Shown here one piece after another: positions 1 through 8,624 of a stretch of DNA of 64,000 bases. The stretch's first letter is position 1; every line of letters starts with the position of its first letter. The stretch covers positions 1 through 64,000 of the forward strand of contig CAZRIV010000009.1 in assembly GCA_964600235.1 (NCBI GenBank). Reading direction: 5' to 3'. This stretch comes from MWEI01 sp964600235. GTDB lineage: Bacteria > Desulfobacterota > Desulfomonilia > UBA1062. The notes below the pieces were generated by a model that made no database searches, was not told the origin of the DNA, and worked only from the letters and a program-made list of their open reading frames with translations. A program made the position numbers and the translations under genes.

Positions 1-293
1 ACACTCCGAAGAAGAGAGACCTAGATTAAAAGTGCGAAACATTGTTGACACTACCAACTTTAATGATAATTCTCATGGAGTGTGAGATTCAATGCAATGA
101 TAGTATTATAGAATAATAGAGAGTATTGATCTATAGAGATTTTCAATATGCTCTTGCTAAATTAAGCTGCGTGTTAGTTTGAGCTTTGGGTAGTTATAAA
201 GGTTGTATCAAGATAAATCAATTGAGCCTAAACTTTCTGTGTAGTTTCTGTGTAGTATTTTCAATCAAATTATCAATAATATCATTTACTTAA
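1..293. other. AT-rich gene-free flank downstream of tmRNA
   Basis: No open reading frame of convincing length is present. The stretch is clearly richer in A and T than the rest of the window. It holds a tandem duplication of the 11-mer TTTCTGTGTAG at 234-244 and 245-255, and a 7-bp inverted repeat ACACTCC (1-7) / GGAGTGT (77-83). It directly abuts the 3' end of the tmRNA gene, a position widely used by integrases. It may be the edge of an integrated element, but no integrase is visible here. Confidence 0.4.
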
Positions 294-648
294 TGGTGGA
301 GGCGGGGGGAATCGAACCCCCGTCCGAAAGCCTTCAACACAAGGCGTCTACATGCTTAGTCAGTGTATTAAAGTCTCGGACTCGTTGTGCCCGCTGACAG
401 GCTGCCCGGTCCCAACCCCTCTCAAGTTCGCTGCAGCCCAGGGGTCTGACTGCAGAGTCTGCCCATCTTAATTTGACATCCAAACAAGACCCGATGGGCG
501 GGGTCAAGCTCGGACGGGCTAGCCCTTAGGCTGCCATTGCGTAATTATAATCGTCGGCACTTAAAGTGTCTCTGCCTGTTTAACGAGTCAGCAGAACTCG
601 GCATGCTCCTTGGGTCTCAACTGCCCCCGTCGAACCCATTACGCCCCC
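294..648 (-). ncRNA. ssrA: tmRNA (transfer-messenger RNA)
   Basis: One-piece tmRNA, about 355 nt, read on the minus strand. The 5' end GGGGGCG (648 downward) pairs with CGCCTCC before the encoded CCA (294-296). A T-arm GGTTCGAATCCC-like segment lies next to the 3' end, and the 5' part has the typical GGGTTCGACGGGGGC stretch. The tag reading frame (558-526) starts at GCC and encodes ADDYNYAMAA followed by TAA; this is a proteolysis tag of standard length ending in AA. It rescues ribosomes stalled on broken mRNAs together with SmpB, which is not in this window. The gene follows gmhA and has its own promoter. Confidence 0.97.
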
Positions 649-665
649 TTAAGGGTTATACTCTA

Positions 666-694
666 TCAATAGTATCTCCATGGTGATTTGTCAA
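666..694 (-). promoter_or_regulatory. Candidate sigma-70 promoter of tmRNA
   Basis: On the minus strand a perfect -35 box TTGACA (694-689) is separated by exactly 17 bp from TATTGA (671-666). The mature tmRNA 5' end lies 17 nt beyond the -10 box, so a short 5' extension would be removed by RNase P. The promoter sits just after the gmhA stop codon. Confidence 0.6.
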
Positions 695-700
695 ATCGGC

Positions 701-1261
701 TCAGCAGAAGGCATTTTCCAGGAGTTCGCACAGGATGTGGCCTATGAGGATATGCACCTCCTGCACCCGTGGTGTATTGCCCGATGGAACGGCTATGGTG
801 CAGTCGGCCAGGTCTTTTATGCTCCCATACTGGCCGATGAGGCCGATGGTGCCAATACCCATGTCGCGGGCAGTCTCCATTGCCCTGACGACGTTCCTCG
901 AGCTGCCGCTGGTGGATATGCCGACAAAGAGGTCGCCTGTCCTGCCGATGGCCATGAGCTGCTTTGAAAATATCTCGTCGAAGGAATAATCGTTTGCGAT
1001 CGAAGTGATCACTGACGTGTCGGTGGTGAGAGCGATCCCTGCCAGCGGCCTGCGTTCTTTTTTAAACCTGTTCACCATCTCTGCCGCGAGGTGCTGGGCA
1101 TCTGCAGCCGAACCGCCGTTTCCTGCGAACATGATCTTCCCGCCCGTCTCGATACACGAGATCATCATGTGAAGCGCCTGCTCTATCTTCGGGACTAATG
1201 GCAGGAGCTGGGCATGAAGGGCCCGGCTTTCCTGGAGAATGCTCGATATCTTTTCTTCCAT
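701..1261 (-). CDS. gmhA: Phosphoheptose isomerase (SIS-domain)
   Basis: 186-residue single-domain SIS protein of the usual GmhA length (about 190). Visible motifs are GNGGSAADAQHLAAE near residues 48-62, the phosphosugar loop GISTSGSSRN, and the C-terminal VQEVHILIGH helix that supplies metal or active-site residues in GmhA. It would convert sedoheptulose 7-phosphate to D-glycero-manno-heptose 7-phosphate in the cytoplasm, the first step of ADP-heptose synthesis for lipopolysaccharide inner core. DiaA-type SIS proteins are similar in size, so a regulatory paralogue cannot be excluded. No other heptose gene is adjacent; the gene is followed by the tmRNA. Confidence 0.85.
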   Translation of the reverse strand: MEEKISSILQESRALHAQLLPLVPKIEQALHMMISCIETGGKIMFAGNGGSAADAQHLAAEMVNRFKKERRPLAGIALTTDTSVITSIANDYSFDEIFSKQLMAIGRTGDLFVGISTSGSSRNVVRAMETARDMGIGTIGLIGQYGSIKDLADCTIAVPSGNTPRVQEVHILIGHILCELLENAFC

Positions 1262-1519
1262 ACATGATCCTTGGGATTATATAGTAACTACTCATAATAG
1301 GTGAGAAAGGTCCGCATCACAAGGATCAAAAATCCACCAGAGGTCCTGGCCTTTGTTATGACTCTCGGATATTCATGGGCTTACTGGTTGAAGAACCATC
1401 GTGCTTCTTTGCCGGAGAACGGCATTAAACCCACAGATTGAAGATATTGAAGCATTCAGGGGTGTTACAAATATGACAGGCCTTCCTGAAATAATCTCTC
1501 CTGGGGGTCGGGGAATATC

Positions 1520-1792
1520 TTATACCCTGAAATGCCCGTCCCTCTGAGAGTAATCCAGCAGGAATTCACTGCGGTGTGCCTTGAAATACACGATGAATTC
1601 CCTGTTGTACTCCTCTGCGCTCCCGAAGCACCTGAATGGATCATCGAACTCAGCTTCCATGATCATTCTGTCGATATCCGGATCGAACTGAAGATCCGCA
1701 TCCGTAATGTGGGAAAGTTCTACACCGCGAAACGGATTTCCTGTAATCCGTGTCCAAAACTTCCTGAGAGTGGTCAGTATCCGTTTCATCAT
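1520..1792 (-). CDS. Hypothetical protein, 90 aa
   Basis: Small soluble acidic protein with a basic N-terminus (MMKRILTTLRKFW) and a central acidic stretch (DADLQFDPDIDRMIMEAEFDD). No family is recognised. Composition and reading frame look like a real gene, but the Shine-Dalgarno site is weak. It is divergent from the roadblock/PATAN operon and separated from gmhA by 258 bp in which nothing else was identified. Confidence 0.5.
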   Translation of the reverse strand: MMKRILTTLRKFWTRITGNPFRGVELSHITDADLQFDPDIDRMIMEAEFDDPFRCFGSAEEYNREFIVYFKAHRSEFLLDYSQRDGHFRV

Positions 1793-1906
1793 GTAATCAC
1801 GCCTGCCGTTTCTGTTTGATAATTGTCTTATCGGCCCCGGATAACAAACCTTGAACCTGGCTTGTGCGTAAAGAATCGAAGCCCCTTTGCCGATAGGGCA
1901 CTTGAC

Positions 1907-2227
1907 ATGAAAGGCTCCATAAAAGACCTCTTGCAGATACCGGGTGTGCAGGGATATATCATTGTACAGGACAAAAGCATGCAGATAAAGCTGCCTGCCA
2001 AAAACAAGTTTTCAGGGGCAAAGGAAAGATTGTGGCTCCTCTATCAAGACCTTGTGGGGGATAGCAACCGCCCGGGGAATACGGTAGAAATTCTCCTGGA
2101 TGATGTTCTGCTCACGGTCTTCCTCTCTGGCACCACCATGCTGATGGTCGTGTCGAGCCTGAGGGCGAACCAGGCCCTTCTTCGCATGACAGGAAAGCTT
2201 ATTATTGCGAACATGACCAAGGAGTAA
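1907..2227 (+). CDS. Roadblock/LC7-like small protein
   Basis: 106-residue protein. The start is placed at ATG 1907 with GATAGGG upstream; a TTG at 1823 gives a longer but less convincing N-terminus. The pattern is an N-terminal helix, LLQIPGVQGYIIVQD as a first strand pair, then VEILLDDVLLTVFLSG and an amphipathic C-terminal helix, which fits the roadblock/LC7 fold known from small regulators that pair with Ras-like GTPases (MglB type) or act in signalling complexes. The assignment is by pattern only. It is the first gene of a four-gene operon (8-bp gap to the next gene) and resembles the C-terminal third of the operon's last product. Confidence 0.65.
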   Translation: MKGSIKDLLQIPGVQGYIIVQDKSMQIKLPAKNKFSGAKERLWLLYQDLVGDSNRPGNTVEILLDDVLLTVFLSGTTMLMVVSSLRANQALLRMTGKLIIANMTKE

Positions 2228-2235
2228 CCGTTGCC

Positions 2236-3042
2236 ATGAAGCAGGATATCAGCGGCGATCTTGAAAACACGAGGTGTCCGGAGATCATCAAGATTCTCTC
2301 GTTGGGGAAACGATCGGGGAAACTCTACCTTACCAACGGATCCGAGACAGGGAACATATTCTTTGCCGATGGCGAGGTTGTTCACGCTCAATGCGGCTAT
2401 CTGACCGGCATTAAGGCCGTGCAGGAGATTGCGGTCTGGACCTCCGGCGAATACCGGTTTTTCGTCGATGAACCGGCAGACATGCAGACCATCATCATGG
2501 GCATAGATGAGGTGCTCGCCGAGACCACGTCTCATCTGCGCCAGATGGACAAGATCACTTCTCTCATACCCTCCTCAGCTGCGGTCTATGCCCTGGAACC
2601 TGAGATCAGGGACAAGGAGATCCAGCTTAAATCCGTCCAGTGGAGGGTATTGACCACGGTTGACGGCAGGAAATCCATTGCGGATATATCGCAGAGCATC
2701 AACCTCGGTGTATCCGACACCATGAAGATCCTCTACACCTTGCTCAGGATGGGCCTGCTCCGTGATGCATCCCAGCAGGACAGTCAGGTCCTTCGACGGT
2801 CCATCACCCTCCCGGAGACTGAATTCATTAATTCCCTGAAGGACGCCCTCATGCAGGCCATGGGACCCATTGCACCCTATATAATCGCAGAGACGGCCGA
2901 AGAGCTGAAGGCCGACCTTCTCTCGGAAAGCACCGACCAGAAGGCCTTCCTCATTGAAACGCTCTCCAGCAAGATACCCAATGAAAAGATGTCGCTCAAA
3001 TTTCTGGATGCCATGACAGACTGGCTAAAGGCGGAGGTTTAA
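2236..3042 (+). CDS. PATAN (DUF4388) domain protein with winged-helix-like segment
   Basis: 268 residues. Residues about 8-110 match the PATAN/DUF4388 pattern: CPEIIKILSLGKRSGKLYL, GNIFFADGEVVHAQCG and a WTSGEYRF strand. Residues about 125-190 (QWRVLTTVDGRKSIADI ... LYTLLRMGLL) look like the winged-helix segment that often follows PATAN domains in deltaproteobacterial signalling proteins. The C-terminal 75 residues are helical and unassigned. PATAN domains are thought to mediate protein contacts in two-component and GTPase circuits; no enzyme motif is present. It lies 6 bp before the HAMP protein. Confidence 0.8.
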   Translation: MKQDISGDLENTRCPEIIKILSLGKRSGKLYLTNGSETGNIFFADGEVVHAQCGYLTGIKAVQEIAVWTSGEYRFFVDEPADMQTIIMGIDEVLAETTSHLRQMDKITSLIPSSAAVYALEPEIRDKEIQLKSVQWRVLTTVDGRKSIADISQSINLGVSDTMKILYTLLRMGLLRDASQQDSQVLRRSITLPETEFINSLKDALMQAMGPIAPYIIAETAEELKADLLSESTDQKAFLIETLSSKIPNEKMSLKFLDAMTDWLKAEV

Positions 3043-3048
3043 TCTCCC

Positions 3049-3798
3049 ATGAAGATAAAGATTTTTGCCATTGTTTGCATCGGTTCCGTCTTGATCCTGG
3101 CCATGTCATCCATACTTATCTATACCCAGGTAAGGACCGTCCAGGGCATCAACCTGGACCCGCTTGCCGATTCTCTCTACAAGGAAAACTCCAAGATCCT
3201 CACCTGGATATTGTCGACGGTCCCCCTTGATAAGATCGACACAATGAAACTGCCCGAATCATGGGCCGAGATCTTTGTGGTAAGCAACAGCGACCTTCAG
3301 CTCGTATCCTCCACAAACGCCGCACACAAGGGTGTTGCCCTCTACCGGCACCCCCTGCTTCTCGACCAGGCTGCTGCAATTGTAAATGCGATCAAAAACG
3401 GAAAAACAACCACGGTGAGTGCGCGAAAGTTCATGATAGTGATCCAGCCGCTCGGTCCTGAGCAGTCCATCGTAGCATTGAAGCCAAAGGCATGGGAAAC
3501 CGCAATCGTCTCCCGGCAGAACGACCAGATGAAGGGTACGTCATCGAGTATATTGACCATACTGGGCGCCTTTCTCCTCGTCGGCGGGCTCATAGCGGTT
3601 GCCATAGCCTTCATCATCACCAGGACCATCGCCGCCCCGGCCGGCCGTGCGCTCGACGCGCTCAAGGCCTTGAGCCTGGGAGATTTCGATCATGAAGTGG
3701 GTTCCACCAGAAACAAGGAGATGACCTCTTTCAACGAATCGTATCTCCGTTTGAAGACATCCCTGGAAATTGCCCTCGACAGGATCTCAAGGAGATAA
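3049..3798 (+). CDS. Membrane sensor with periplasmic domain and HAMP
   Basis: 249 residues. An N-terminal membrane segment (about 5-27) is followed by a periplasmic part of about 135 residues, a second membrane segment (about 165-190) and a cytoplasmic HAMP linker beginning at TRTIAAPAGRALDALKAL. The chain ends soon after HAMP with a short helix, so there is no kinase, cyclase or methyl-accepting output domain. It could signal to the receiver-PATAN protein encoded immediately downstream, or pair with a separate kinase. The stop codon precedes the next start by one base, with that gene's ribosome site inside this gene. Confidence 0.8.
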   Translation: MKIKIFAIVCIGSVLILAMSSILIYTQVRTVQGINLDPLADSLYKENSKILTWILSTVPLDKIDTMKLPESWAEIFVVSNSDLQLVSSTNAAHKGVALYRHPLLLDQAAAIVNAIKNGKTTTVSARKFMIVIQPLGPEQSIVALKPKAWETAIVSRQNDQMKGTSSSILTILGAFLLVGGLIAVAIAFIITRTIAAPAGRALDALKALSLGDFDHEVGSTRNKEMTSFNESYLRLKTSLEIALDRISRR

Positions 3799-3799
3799 C

Positions 3800-4870
3800 A
3801 TGCCCAAGCAGGTACTCATCGTAGACGACGAAGAAACCCTGACCTGGTCACTGGCAAAATCGCTTTCACATGACCGTGAAACCTACGATGTGACAACAGT
3901 GAATGACGGGGAAACCGCACTATCGATCTTCGATGAACAGAACTTTGACGTCGTGGTGCTCGATATCAGGCTTCCTGGCATAAGCGGCCTGGATGTCCTG
4001 GTTAAGATCAAGGAAAAGAAACCCGCCACCAAGGTCATCATGATGACCGCCTACGGATCTATCACGGTTAAGGAAAAGGCTAAGGCAAATGGATCGCTCT
4101 TCTATATCGAAAAACCCTTTGAAATTGAGCAGATGCGTGGTTTAATCCTCAAGGCGCTCAAAGAGGATGCGGCCCGTGGGTTTGCAGGCAGCATCACGGG
4201 GCTGCAGCTGCCCGACCTTATCCAGATGAACTGCCTGAGCCAGATGACCACTGCCCTGTTCGTGAAGAAGGATGAGAGAAAGGGCTGCATTTATTTCGAA
4301 GATGGCCAGATCACCCATGCAGAGGTGGGGGCCATCGAAGGAGAAGAGGCGCTCTTCACCATCCTGTCCTGGTCCACGGGGAATTTCAAGTTCGTGGGCG
4401 GGACAAAGGCCCCCAGAAACTCCATCTCCACCAACTGGGAATATCTCCTCATAGAGGGCATGCGGCGTGCGGACGAAATGAGTCAGGCACTTGAAAAAGG
4501 CGAGATCGAAGACAGCGATATCGCACCGGTAGACGAGTCCACGCGCACGCTGGTGAAAAACCTCTCGTCACTCAATGAATGCGCGGGTATTGCCGTAATG
4601 AAATCCGCGCAGGAGATCCTCTACCAGAGCGGCAACATCGCAAAGGAAATTAATATTCCTTACGTTGCCAAGTTCTATATGAATCTTCCCGAGGCACTGG
4701 GAGACCTCTGCCCCACAAGGCCGAAGAAGGTCACCTTCATCGACCAGGGCCGGCTGGTGCTACTCTACCCCTTCAAGATATTCGCACTGATCCTTCTTAT
4801 CAAAAGGTCCGTCATCTCCCAGGAGACCTCTTCAGCCATAGAGCGTCTTATCGAGCGGTATCAGGTTTAG
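3800..4870 (+). CDS. Response regulator: receiver + PATAN + roadblock-like domain
   Basis: 356 residues, starting at ATG 3800 behind GGAG (3791). Residues 1-125 form a receiver: VDDEE acidic pocket, phospho-acceptor Asp in VVLDIRLPG, T in MMTAYGS and K in IEKPFE. Residues about 130-230 form a PATAN domain (LQLPDLIQMNCLSQMTTALFV, GCIYFEDGQITHAEVG, WSTGNFKF). The last 110 residues (LVKNLSSLNECAGIAVM ... KKVTFIDQGRLVLLYPF) follow the same strand-helix pattern as the roadblock-like first gene of the operon. There is no DNA-binding domain, so output is probably by protein contact. The 3' end overlaps the convergent HD gene by 39 bp. Confidence 0.85.
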   Translation: MPKQVLIVDDEETLTWSLAKSLSHDRETYDVTTVNDGETALSIFDEQNFDVVVLDIRLPGISGLDVLVKIKEKKPATKVIMMTAYGSITVKEKAKANGSLFYIEKPFEIEQMRGLILKALKEDAARGFAGSITGLQLPDLIQMNCLSQMTTALFVKKDERKGCIYFEDGQITHAEVGAIEGEEALFTILSWSTGNFKFVGGTKAPRNSISTNWEYLLIEGMRRADEMSQALEKGEIEDSDIAPVDESTRTLVKNLSSLNECAGIAVMKSAQEILYQSGNIAKEINIPYVAKFYMNLPEALGDLCPTRPKKVTFIDQGRLVLLYPFKIFALILLIKRSVISQETSSAIERLIERYQV

Positions 4871-5386
4871 CCACGCGAGACCGTCCAGATCTTCATCGCA
4901 TGCGCGGGATATCACCTTCTGCATCCGTATGCATTTCTCGTGATGGAGAAGGATCCTTTCCCGCCTTGCGTCATCGGTGCCGTATCTTTCCATGAGATCG
5001 ACAAACCTCCTGGTGAGGGATACGACCCGGTCATGCATCACCCGCTTGTCCGCATAGTTGACCACCATGGCCTCGTCCATATTCATTGACTCCAGCCTCA
5101 CATGCTGGCCCACGACTTCACCCACACGGGGATAGCCCCTGTTTGTAAGCAGCTCCTTTGCCATGAGCGCATGATCCCTGGTGGTTCCGATGCAGTCCAT
5201 CTTGCAGATGTCATGGAGCAGCGCGGCCCTGTCCACAAGGGCAAGGTCTATGCTCAGACCCGATGATTTAAGCCAGTTCCCGATCACGAGGGCCACGCGT
5301 GTCACCATGAGGGAGTGGCGGAGGATATGAACGGGCATTGAGCAGGACTCTATTATCCTGAATGTCTCCTTACGCGTGGGGATCAC
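4832..5386 (-). CDS. HD-domain phosphohydrolase-like protein
   Basis: 184 residues, beginning at GTG 5386; the GTGA overlap with the lptD stop codon, with GGGGGC upstream, decides this start. The metal-binding set of the HD family is visible: H in ILRHSLMV, then HD in AALLHDICKMD, and further H and D residues. This suggests a metal-dependent phosphohydrolase acting on a nucleotide or similar phosphate ester. It is the last gene of the accD-folC-lptD operon and is translationally coupled to lptD. The substrate is unknown. Confidence 0.8.
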   Translation of the reverse strand: MIPTRKETFRIIESCSMPVHILRHSLMVTRVALVIGNWLKSSGLSIDLALVDRAALLHDICKMDCIGTTRDHALMAKELLTNRGYPRVGEVVGQHVRLESMNMDEAMVVNYADKRVMHDRVVSLTRRFVDLMERYGTDDARRERILLHHEKCIRMQKVISRACDEDLDGLAWLNLIPLDKTLYG

Positions 5387-7491
5387 TGTTGGTTTGCCCC
5401 CGTATTGCCCTGGCCCGTACGGAGAAGGTCTCCCATGCCGAGCAGCTTCACATTGATCGACCACGTGGTCTTGGATGGTGCGTCTTCTTCCTGTATTTCC
5501 ACACGCCTCTCGCCAACGACCGCCCAGCACTGGGAATTGTACCCGATGGTCTGGATCTGGTCGTCGACCCTATGTTCCATGAAATCGTACTTCACCTCAT
5601 ATCCGGCCGTCAGGCCTTTCGTGATTATCGCCTGAACGCCTGCGGTGAGGAGCTTTGCATCAGGTCTGTGATATTCCAGGCCCGCCGAGAGCGTATCTCC
5701 CCTGGGGTCAGCCAGGAACATCTTGGTTGAATGCTCGGACGTTGCATACGGACTTCCGGGAACCCTGCTGAGGGTATTGGTGTGGGATGCGCTCAGCCAG
5801 GGAAACGGGAAGAGATTGGACCTCACATTGATGTTGTCCCATTGTTCTGTAACATAGCTGTAATAGCTTTCCACACCAAGATCCGCCAGAGATGCCCCCT
5901 GCTCGTTACGAAGGTAGTTGTACAGGCTCAGTCCCATGTTTACGGTCTTATGCCAGTCATCGCCCGTGAGGAGCTGCGGGAATGTGTCTGTCGTATCGAG
6001 GGCATCATAATTCCCCCCGATGCGGGAAAGGTGCGTCCAGGAGACGGAGGGTATGACCTGGTGGTATAGTCCGCCTGCAAACCTCGAACTGTACAGGGTG
6101 GTGGAAAGCGATGCCCCCCTTTCCTGCCAATGCTCCTGATAGGTGGAATCGCTGTAGAGGTCCTTTGTCTCAGAGAACAACGTATCGCGGTAGATTTCCT
6201 TCACATAGGGCCTCAATGTGAAGTAGGGAAAGACATTAATCGGCAATGAAACCTCTGCCTGGGCGTTATCCTTGAAGGCATTGACGGAATCGGGGGAGTA
6301 GAGCCTGATGGAATTGACCTCCGCGGAGGCATGAAGGGGGGTAAAGGGCACTGCCCGTTCGCTTGCGCGTGCGGTAACCCGGGGAAGCTCCTGGAGTGTC
6401 TTTCCGTTTGTCCTGGCAGTCATGTCCTGTTTCCATTGACCGGACACGGCCAAGGAGAGGCCTTTATAGGAATTATTCCACTGTATCCTCGATATGAGCT
6501 CTGTGATGTGTGAATCATCGAGCTGATTGACGGAGCCGGCCGACATCCCTCCTCTTTGGAAGCGCGAATCATAGAAGGTGCCGATGTCCCTGAAATAGTC
6601 GGGGCTGCTCACCAGGTTCATATCCCAGTTCAGGTTTTGTCCGCCCTGCTGCGCCTTTATGAACCATCGGTCCGAAGGGATAGTCTCAAGCACTCCCCCG
6701 GCCTCACTCTTCTCGTTGCCGCGGTTGTCCTGAAGCGTCTCGGCATAAACGAGACCGTTTCGGTCGTAGTCAAGGGAATACCTCAATTCATTTTTCATGA
6801 ACAGGCCCCTGTCGGAGAGCCAGGTAGGGGTCATGGTCCAGTCCCATGAACGGCTTGGGGCATAATAGATCGGCAGGCCGAATCGGTACCCATAGTCCGA
6901 GCCGTGGCTGAGCTCGGGGATAAGAACACCCGAGTGCCGGGAGAGATCGGCCGGAAAGAGAAGATAGGGAATCCTGAGCACGGGCCATGACCGCACTGAA
7001 AACCGCGCATCATGCGCAGTCCCATACCCCCCCACCGGTATCTCCAGTTCCTCGGCCATGATGGACCAGTCGGGAGGGCTCCCGAGGCAGTGCGTAAACT
7101 CGACTGTCTGGCCTGTTATATACTCCTCTCCATAGCGCGTGATGGATTCGCCGGATATCTTCACGGCATTCTCATGGCTTAAGATCGTGCCGTTCTGGAT
7201 ATGCAGGTCTTTTCTCCTGGCATTGTAGGAAATCGCCTCGGCCGTCACCTCTCCCTTGGACTCTTTCATGGTGCAGTCCCCGGTGGCCCAGATGTCCTGG
7301 GTGGAGGCGTCATAGACAACATAATCGGCCTTGAGGGTGAGCTCTTCGCCGGCTACCACCACATTGCCGTATGCCTCGATGCGCTGGCCGATCCTGACCA
7401 TCTCGTCGGCCTCCACATTGAGCATCTCTGCCGGGGAATTCCCCTGGAGGATCAAGCAGATCAGTGCAATCAGGAAGACCAGCCTGGGCAT
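5383..7491 (-). CDS. lptD: LPS-assembly protein LptD
   Basis: 702 residues from ATG 7491, where the N-terminus is a signal peptide (MPRLVFLIALICLILQG). An OstA/LptA-like domain follows (EADEMVRIGQRIEAYGNV, about 25-130), then the long beta-barrel region. LptD inserts lipopolysaccharide into the outer leaflet together with LptE. Only three cysteines are seen after the signal peptide, and the adjacent Cys pair of the E. coli protein is absent, so the disulfide pattern must differ. It overlaps folC by 22 nt upstream and the HD gene by 4 nt downstream. Confidence 0.92.
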   Translation of the reverse strand: MPRLVFLIALICLILQGNSPAEMLNVEADEMVRIGQRIEAYGNVVVAGEELTLKADYVVYDASTQDIWATGDCTMKESKGEVTAEAISYNARRKDLHIQNGTILSHENAVKISGESITRYGEEYITGQTVEFTHCLGSPPDWSIMAEELEIPVGGYGTAHDARFSVRSWPVLRIPYLLFPADLSRHSGVLIPELSHGSDYGYRFGLPIYYAPSRSWDWTMTPTWLSDRGLFMKNELRYSLDYDRNGLVYAETLQDNRGNEKSEAGGVLETIPSDRWFIKAQQGGQNLNWDMNLVSSPDYFRDIGTFYDSRFQRGGMSAGSVNQLDDSHITELISRIQWNNSYKGLSLAVSGQWKQDMTARTNGKTLQELPRVTARASERAVPFTPLHASAEVNSIRLYSPDSVNAFKDNAQAEVSLPINVFPYFTLRPYVKEIYRDTLFSETKDLYSDSTYQEHWQERGASLSTTLYSSRFAGGLYHQVIPSVSWTHLSRIGGNYDALDTTDTFPQLLTGDDWHKTVNMGLSLYNYLRNEQGASLADLGVESYYSYVTEQWDNINVRSNLFPFPWLSASHTNTLSRVPGSPYATSEHSTKMFLADPRGDTLSAGLEYHRPDAKLLTAGVQAIITKGLTAGYEVKYDFMEHRVDDQIQTIGYNSQCWAVVGERRVEIQEEDAPSKTTWSINVKLLGMGDLLRTGQGNTGANQQ

Positions 7492-8624
7492 ACGAGCAAT
7501 TCCCTCACCTCTCCTACAGTATAGAACGAGCCCGTGACCACCACGGGCATCCCGGTCTGAAGCGCCTGAGAGAAGGCTTGTGTGATGCTGCTGCACATGG
7601 TGACGCATCCTGATGACTCTGCGCGCCTCATCTCTTCTTCTCCCCATGATCTCGGCGACCTGACCGGGGCAATGAAAAGGTGCCTGCAGACTTCCTGCAG
7701 TGCCATGATGATACCCATGTAGTCCTTGTCCGAGAGTATGCCGACAACCCCTACCCAGTCAAAACCGCTCTTCTTCAGGTGCTCCACAAGGACTAACACA
7801 GAAGAGGGATTGTGCGCCACATCCATGATGATGCCCCCCCCCACCGTTTCGATCCTTCCGGGAAGGAAGGTGCTCATGAGGGCATGCTCCACTTCAGAGG
7901 CTCCAGGGTGTACGCCGAGGAGCCCGGCCGCCTTGATCGCAAGGGCCGCATTGTTGCGTTGAGGGCCTCCGGGAATAGCCGCCTCCGGCATGGCGGCATC
8001 CGAAACCTCAAAGAGGGGTGCATTGATCTCACGGGCATGATCCCTGATGACACGAAGAGCCTCCCCTGTGGCCGAGGTGACAAGAGGCCTGCCGGGCCGT
8101 GCTATCTGCGCCTTCTCCCGGGCGATTGCCGTCACGGTATGGCCCAGATAATCGGTGTGGTCCAGCGATATGTTCGTGATGACCGACACAGCTGGGTCAA
8201 GGGCATTCGAGGCATCGTACCTGCCTCCCAGCCCCACCTCGAAGATACCCGCATCCACCTCGCGTCTCTGAAACAAGACACAGGCAAGGACCACACACCA
8301 TTCGAAATAGGTCAGGCCGATATCCTGCACCAGGGGGAGTATTTCTGCGCGTACCTCCCTCAGGTCAGAGGAAGCCGCCATGGTTCCATTGATCCTGAAA
8401 CGCTCCGTGAACCTGCTCACATGGGGTGACATGGTGGTCCCGACACTCCTGCCGGCGTGAAGGAGGATGCTTTCAAGGTACATGCAGCTGGATCCCTTGC
8501 CGTTGGTACCCGCGACAAGGATATGGGGGTATGATCTTTCCGGGTGGCCAAGGGCATCGAGAGCCCTGTTTACCCGTTCGAGACCCAGCGCCCACAGGTG
8601 CTGGTCTACGCTTATGAGAACCAT
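7470..8624 (-). CDS. folC: Folylpolyglutamate synthase / dihydrofolate synthase
   Basis: 384 residues from ATG 8624. The Mur-ligase-type P-loop VAGTNGKGSS is near residues 38-47, followed by the folate loop TMSPHVSRFTERFRING and the second nucleotide motif ITNISLDHTDYLGHT. It adds glutamates to (dihydro)folate in the cytoplasm. It is somewhat shorter than E. coli FolC (422). It overlaps the accD end by 13 nt, and the accD-folC neighbourhood is common in bacteria, which supports the call. Confidence 0.93.
   Translation of the reverse strand: MVLISVDQHLWALGLERVNRALDALGHPERSYPHILVAGTNGKGSSCMYLESILLHAGRSVGTTMSPHVSRFTERFRINGTMAASSDLREVRAEILPLVQDIGLTYFEWCVVLACVLFQRREVDAGIFEVGLGGRYDASNALDPAVSVITNISLDHTDYLGHTVTAIAREKAQIARPGRPLVTSATGEALRVIRDHAREINAPLFEVSDAAMPEAAIPGGPQRNNAALAIKAAGLLGVHPGASEVEHALMSTFLPGRIETVGGGIIMDVAHNPSSVLVLVEHLKKSGFDWVGVVGILSDKDYMGIIMALQEVCRHLFIAPVRSPRSWGEEEMRRAESSGCVTMCSSITQAFSQALQTGMPVVVTGSFYTVGEVRELLVCPGWSS

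Noticed and set aside
680..967. 95-codon plus-strand frame near gmhA
   Set aside because: It runs antisense to gmhA and through the tmRNA promoter and shows no protein-like pattern.
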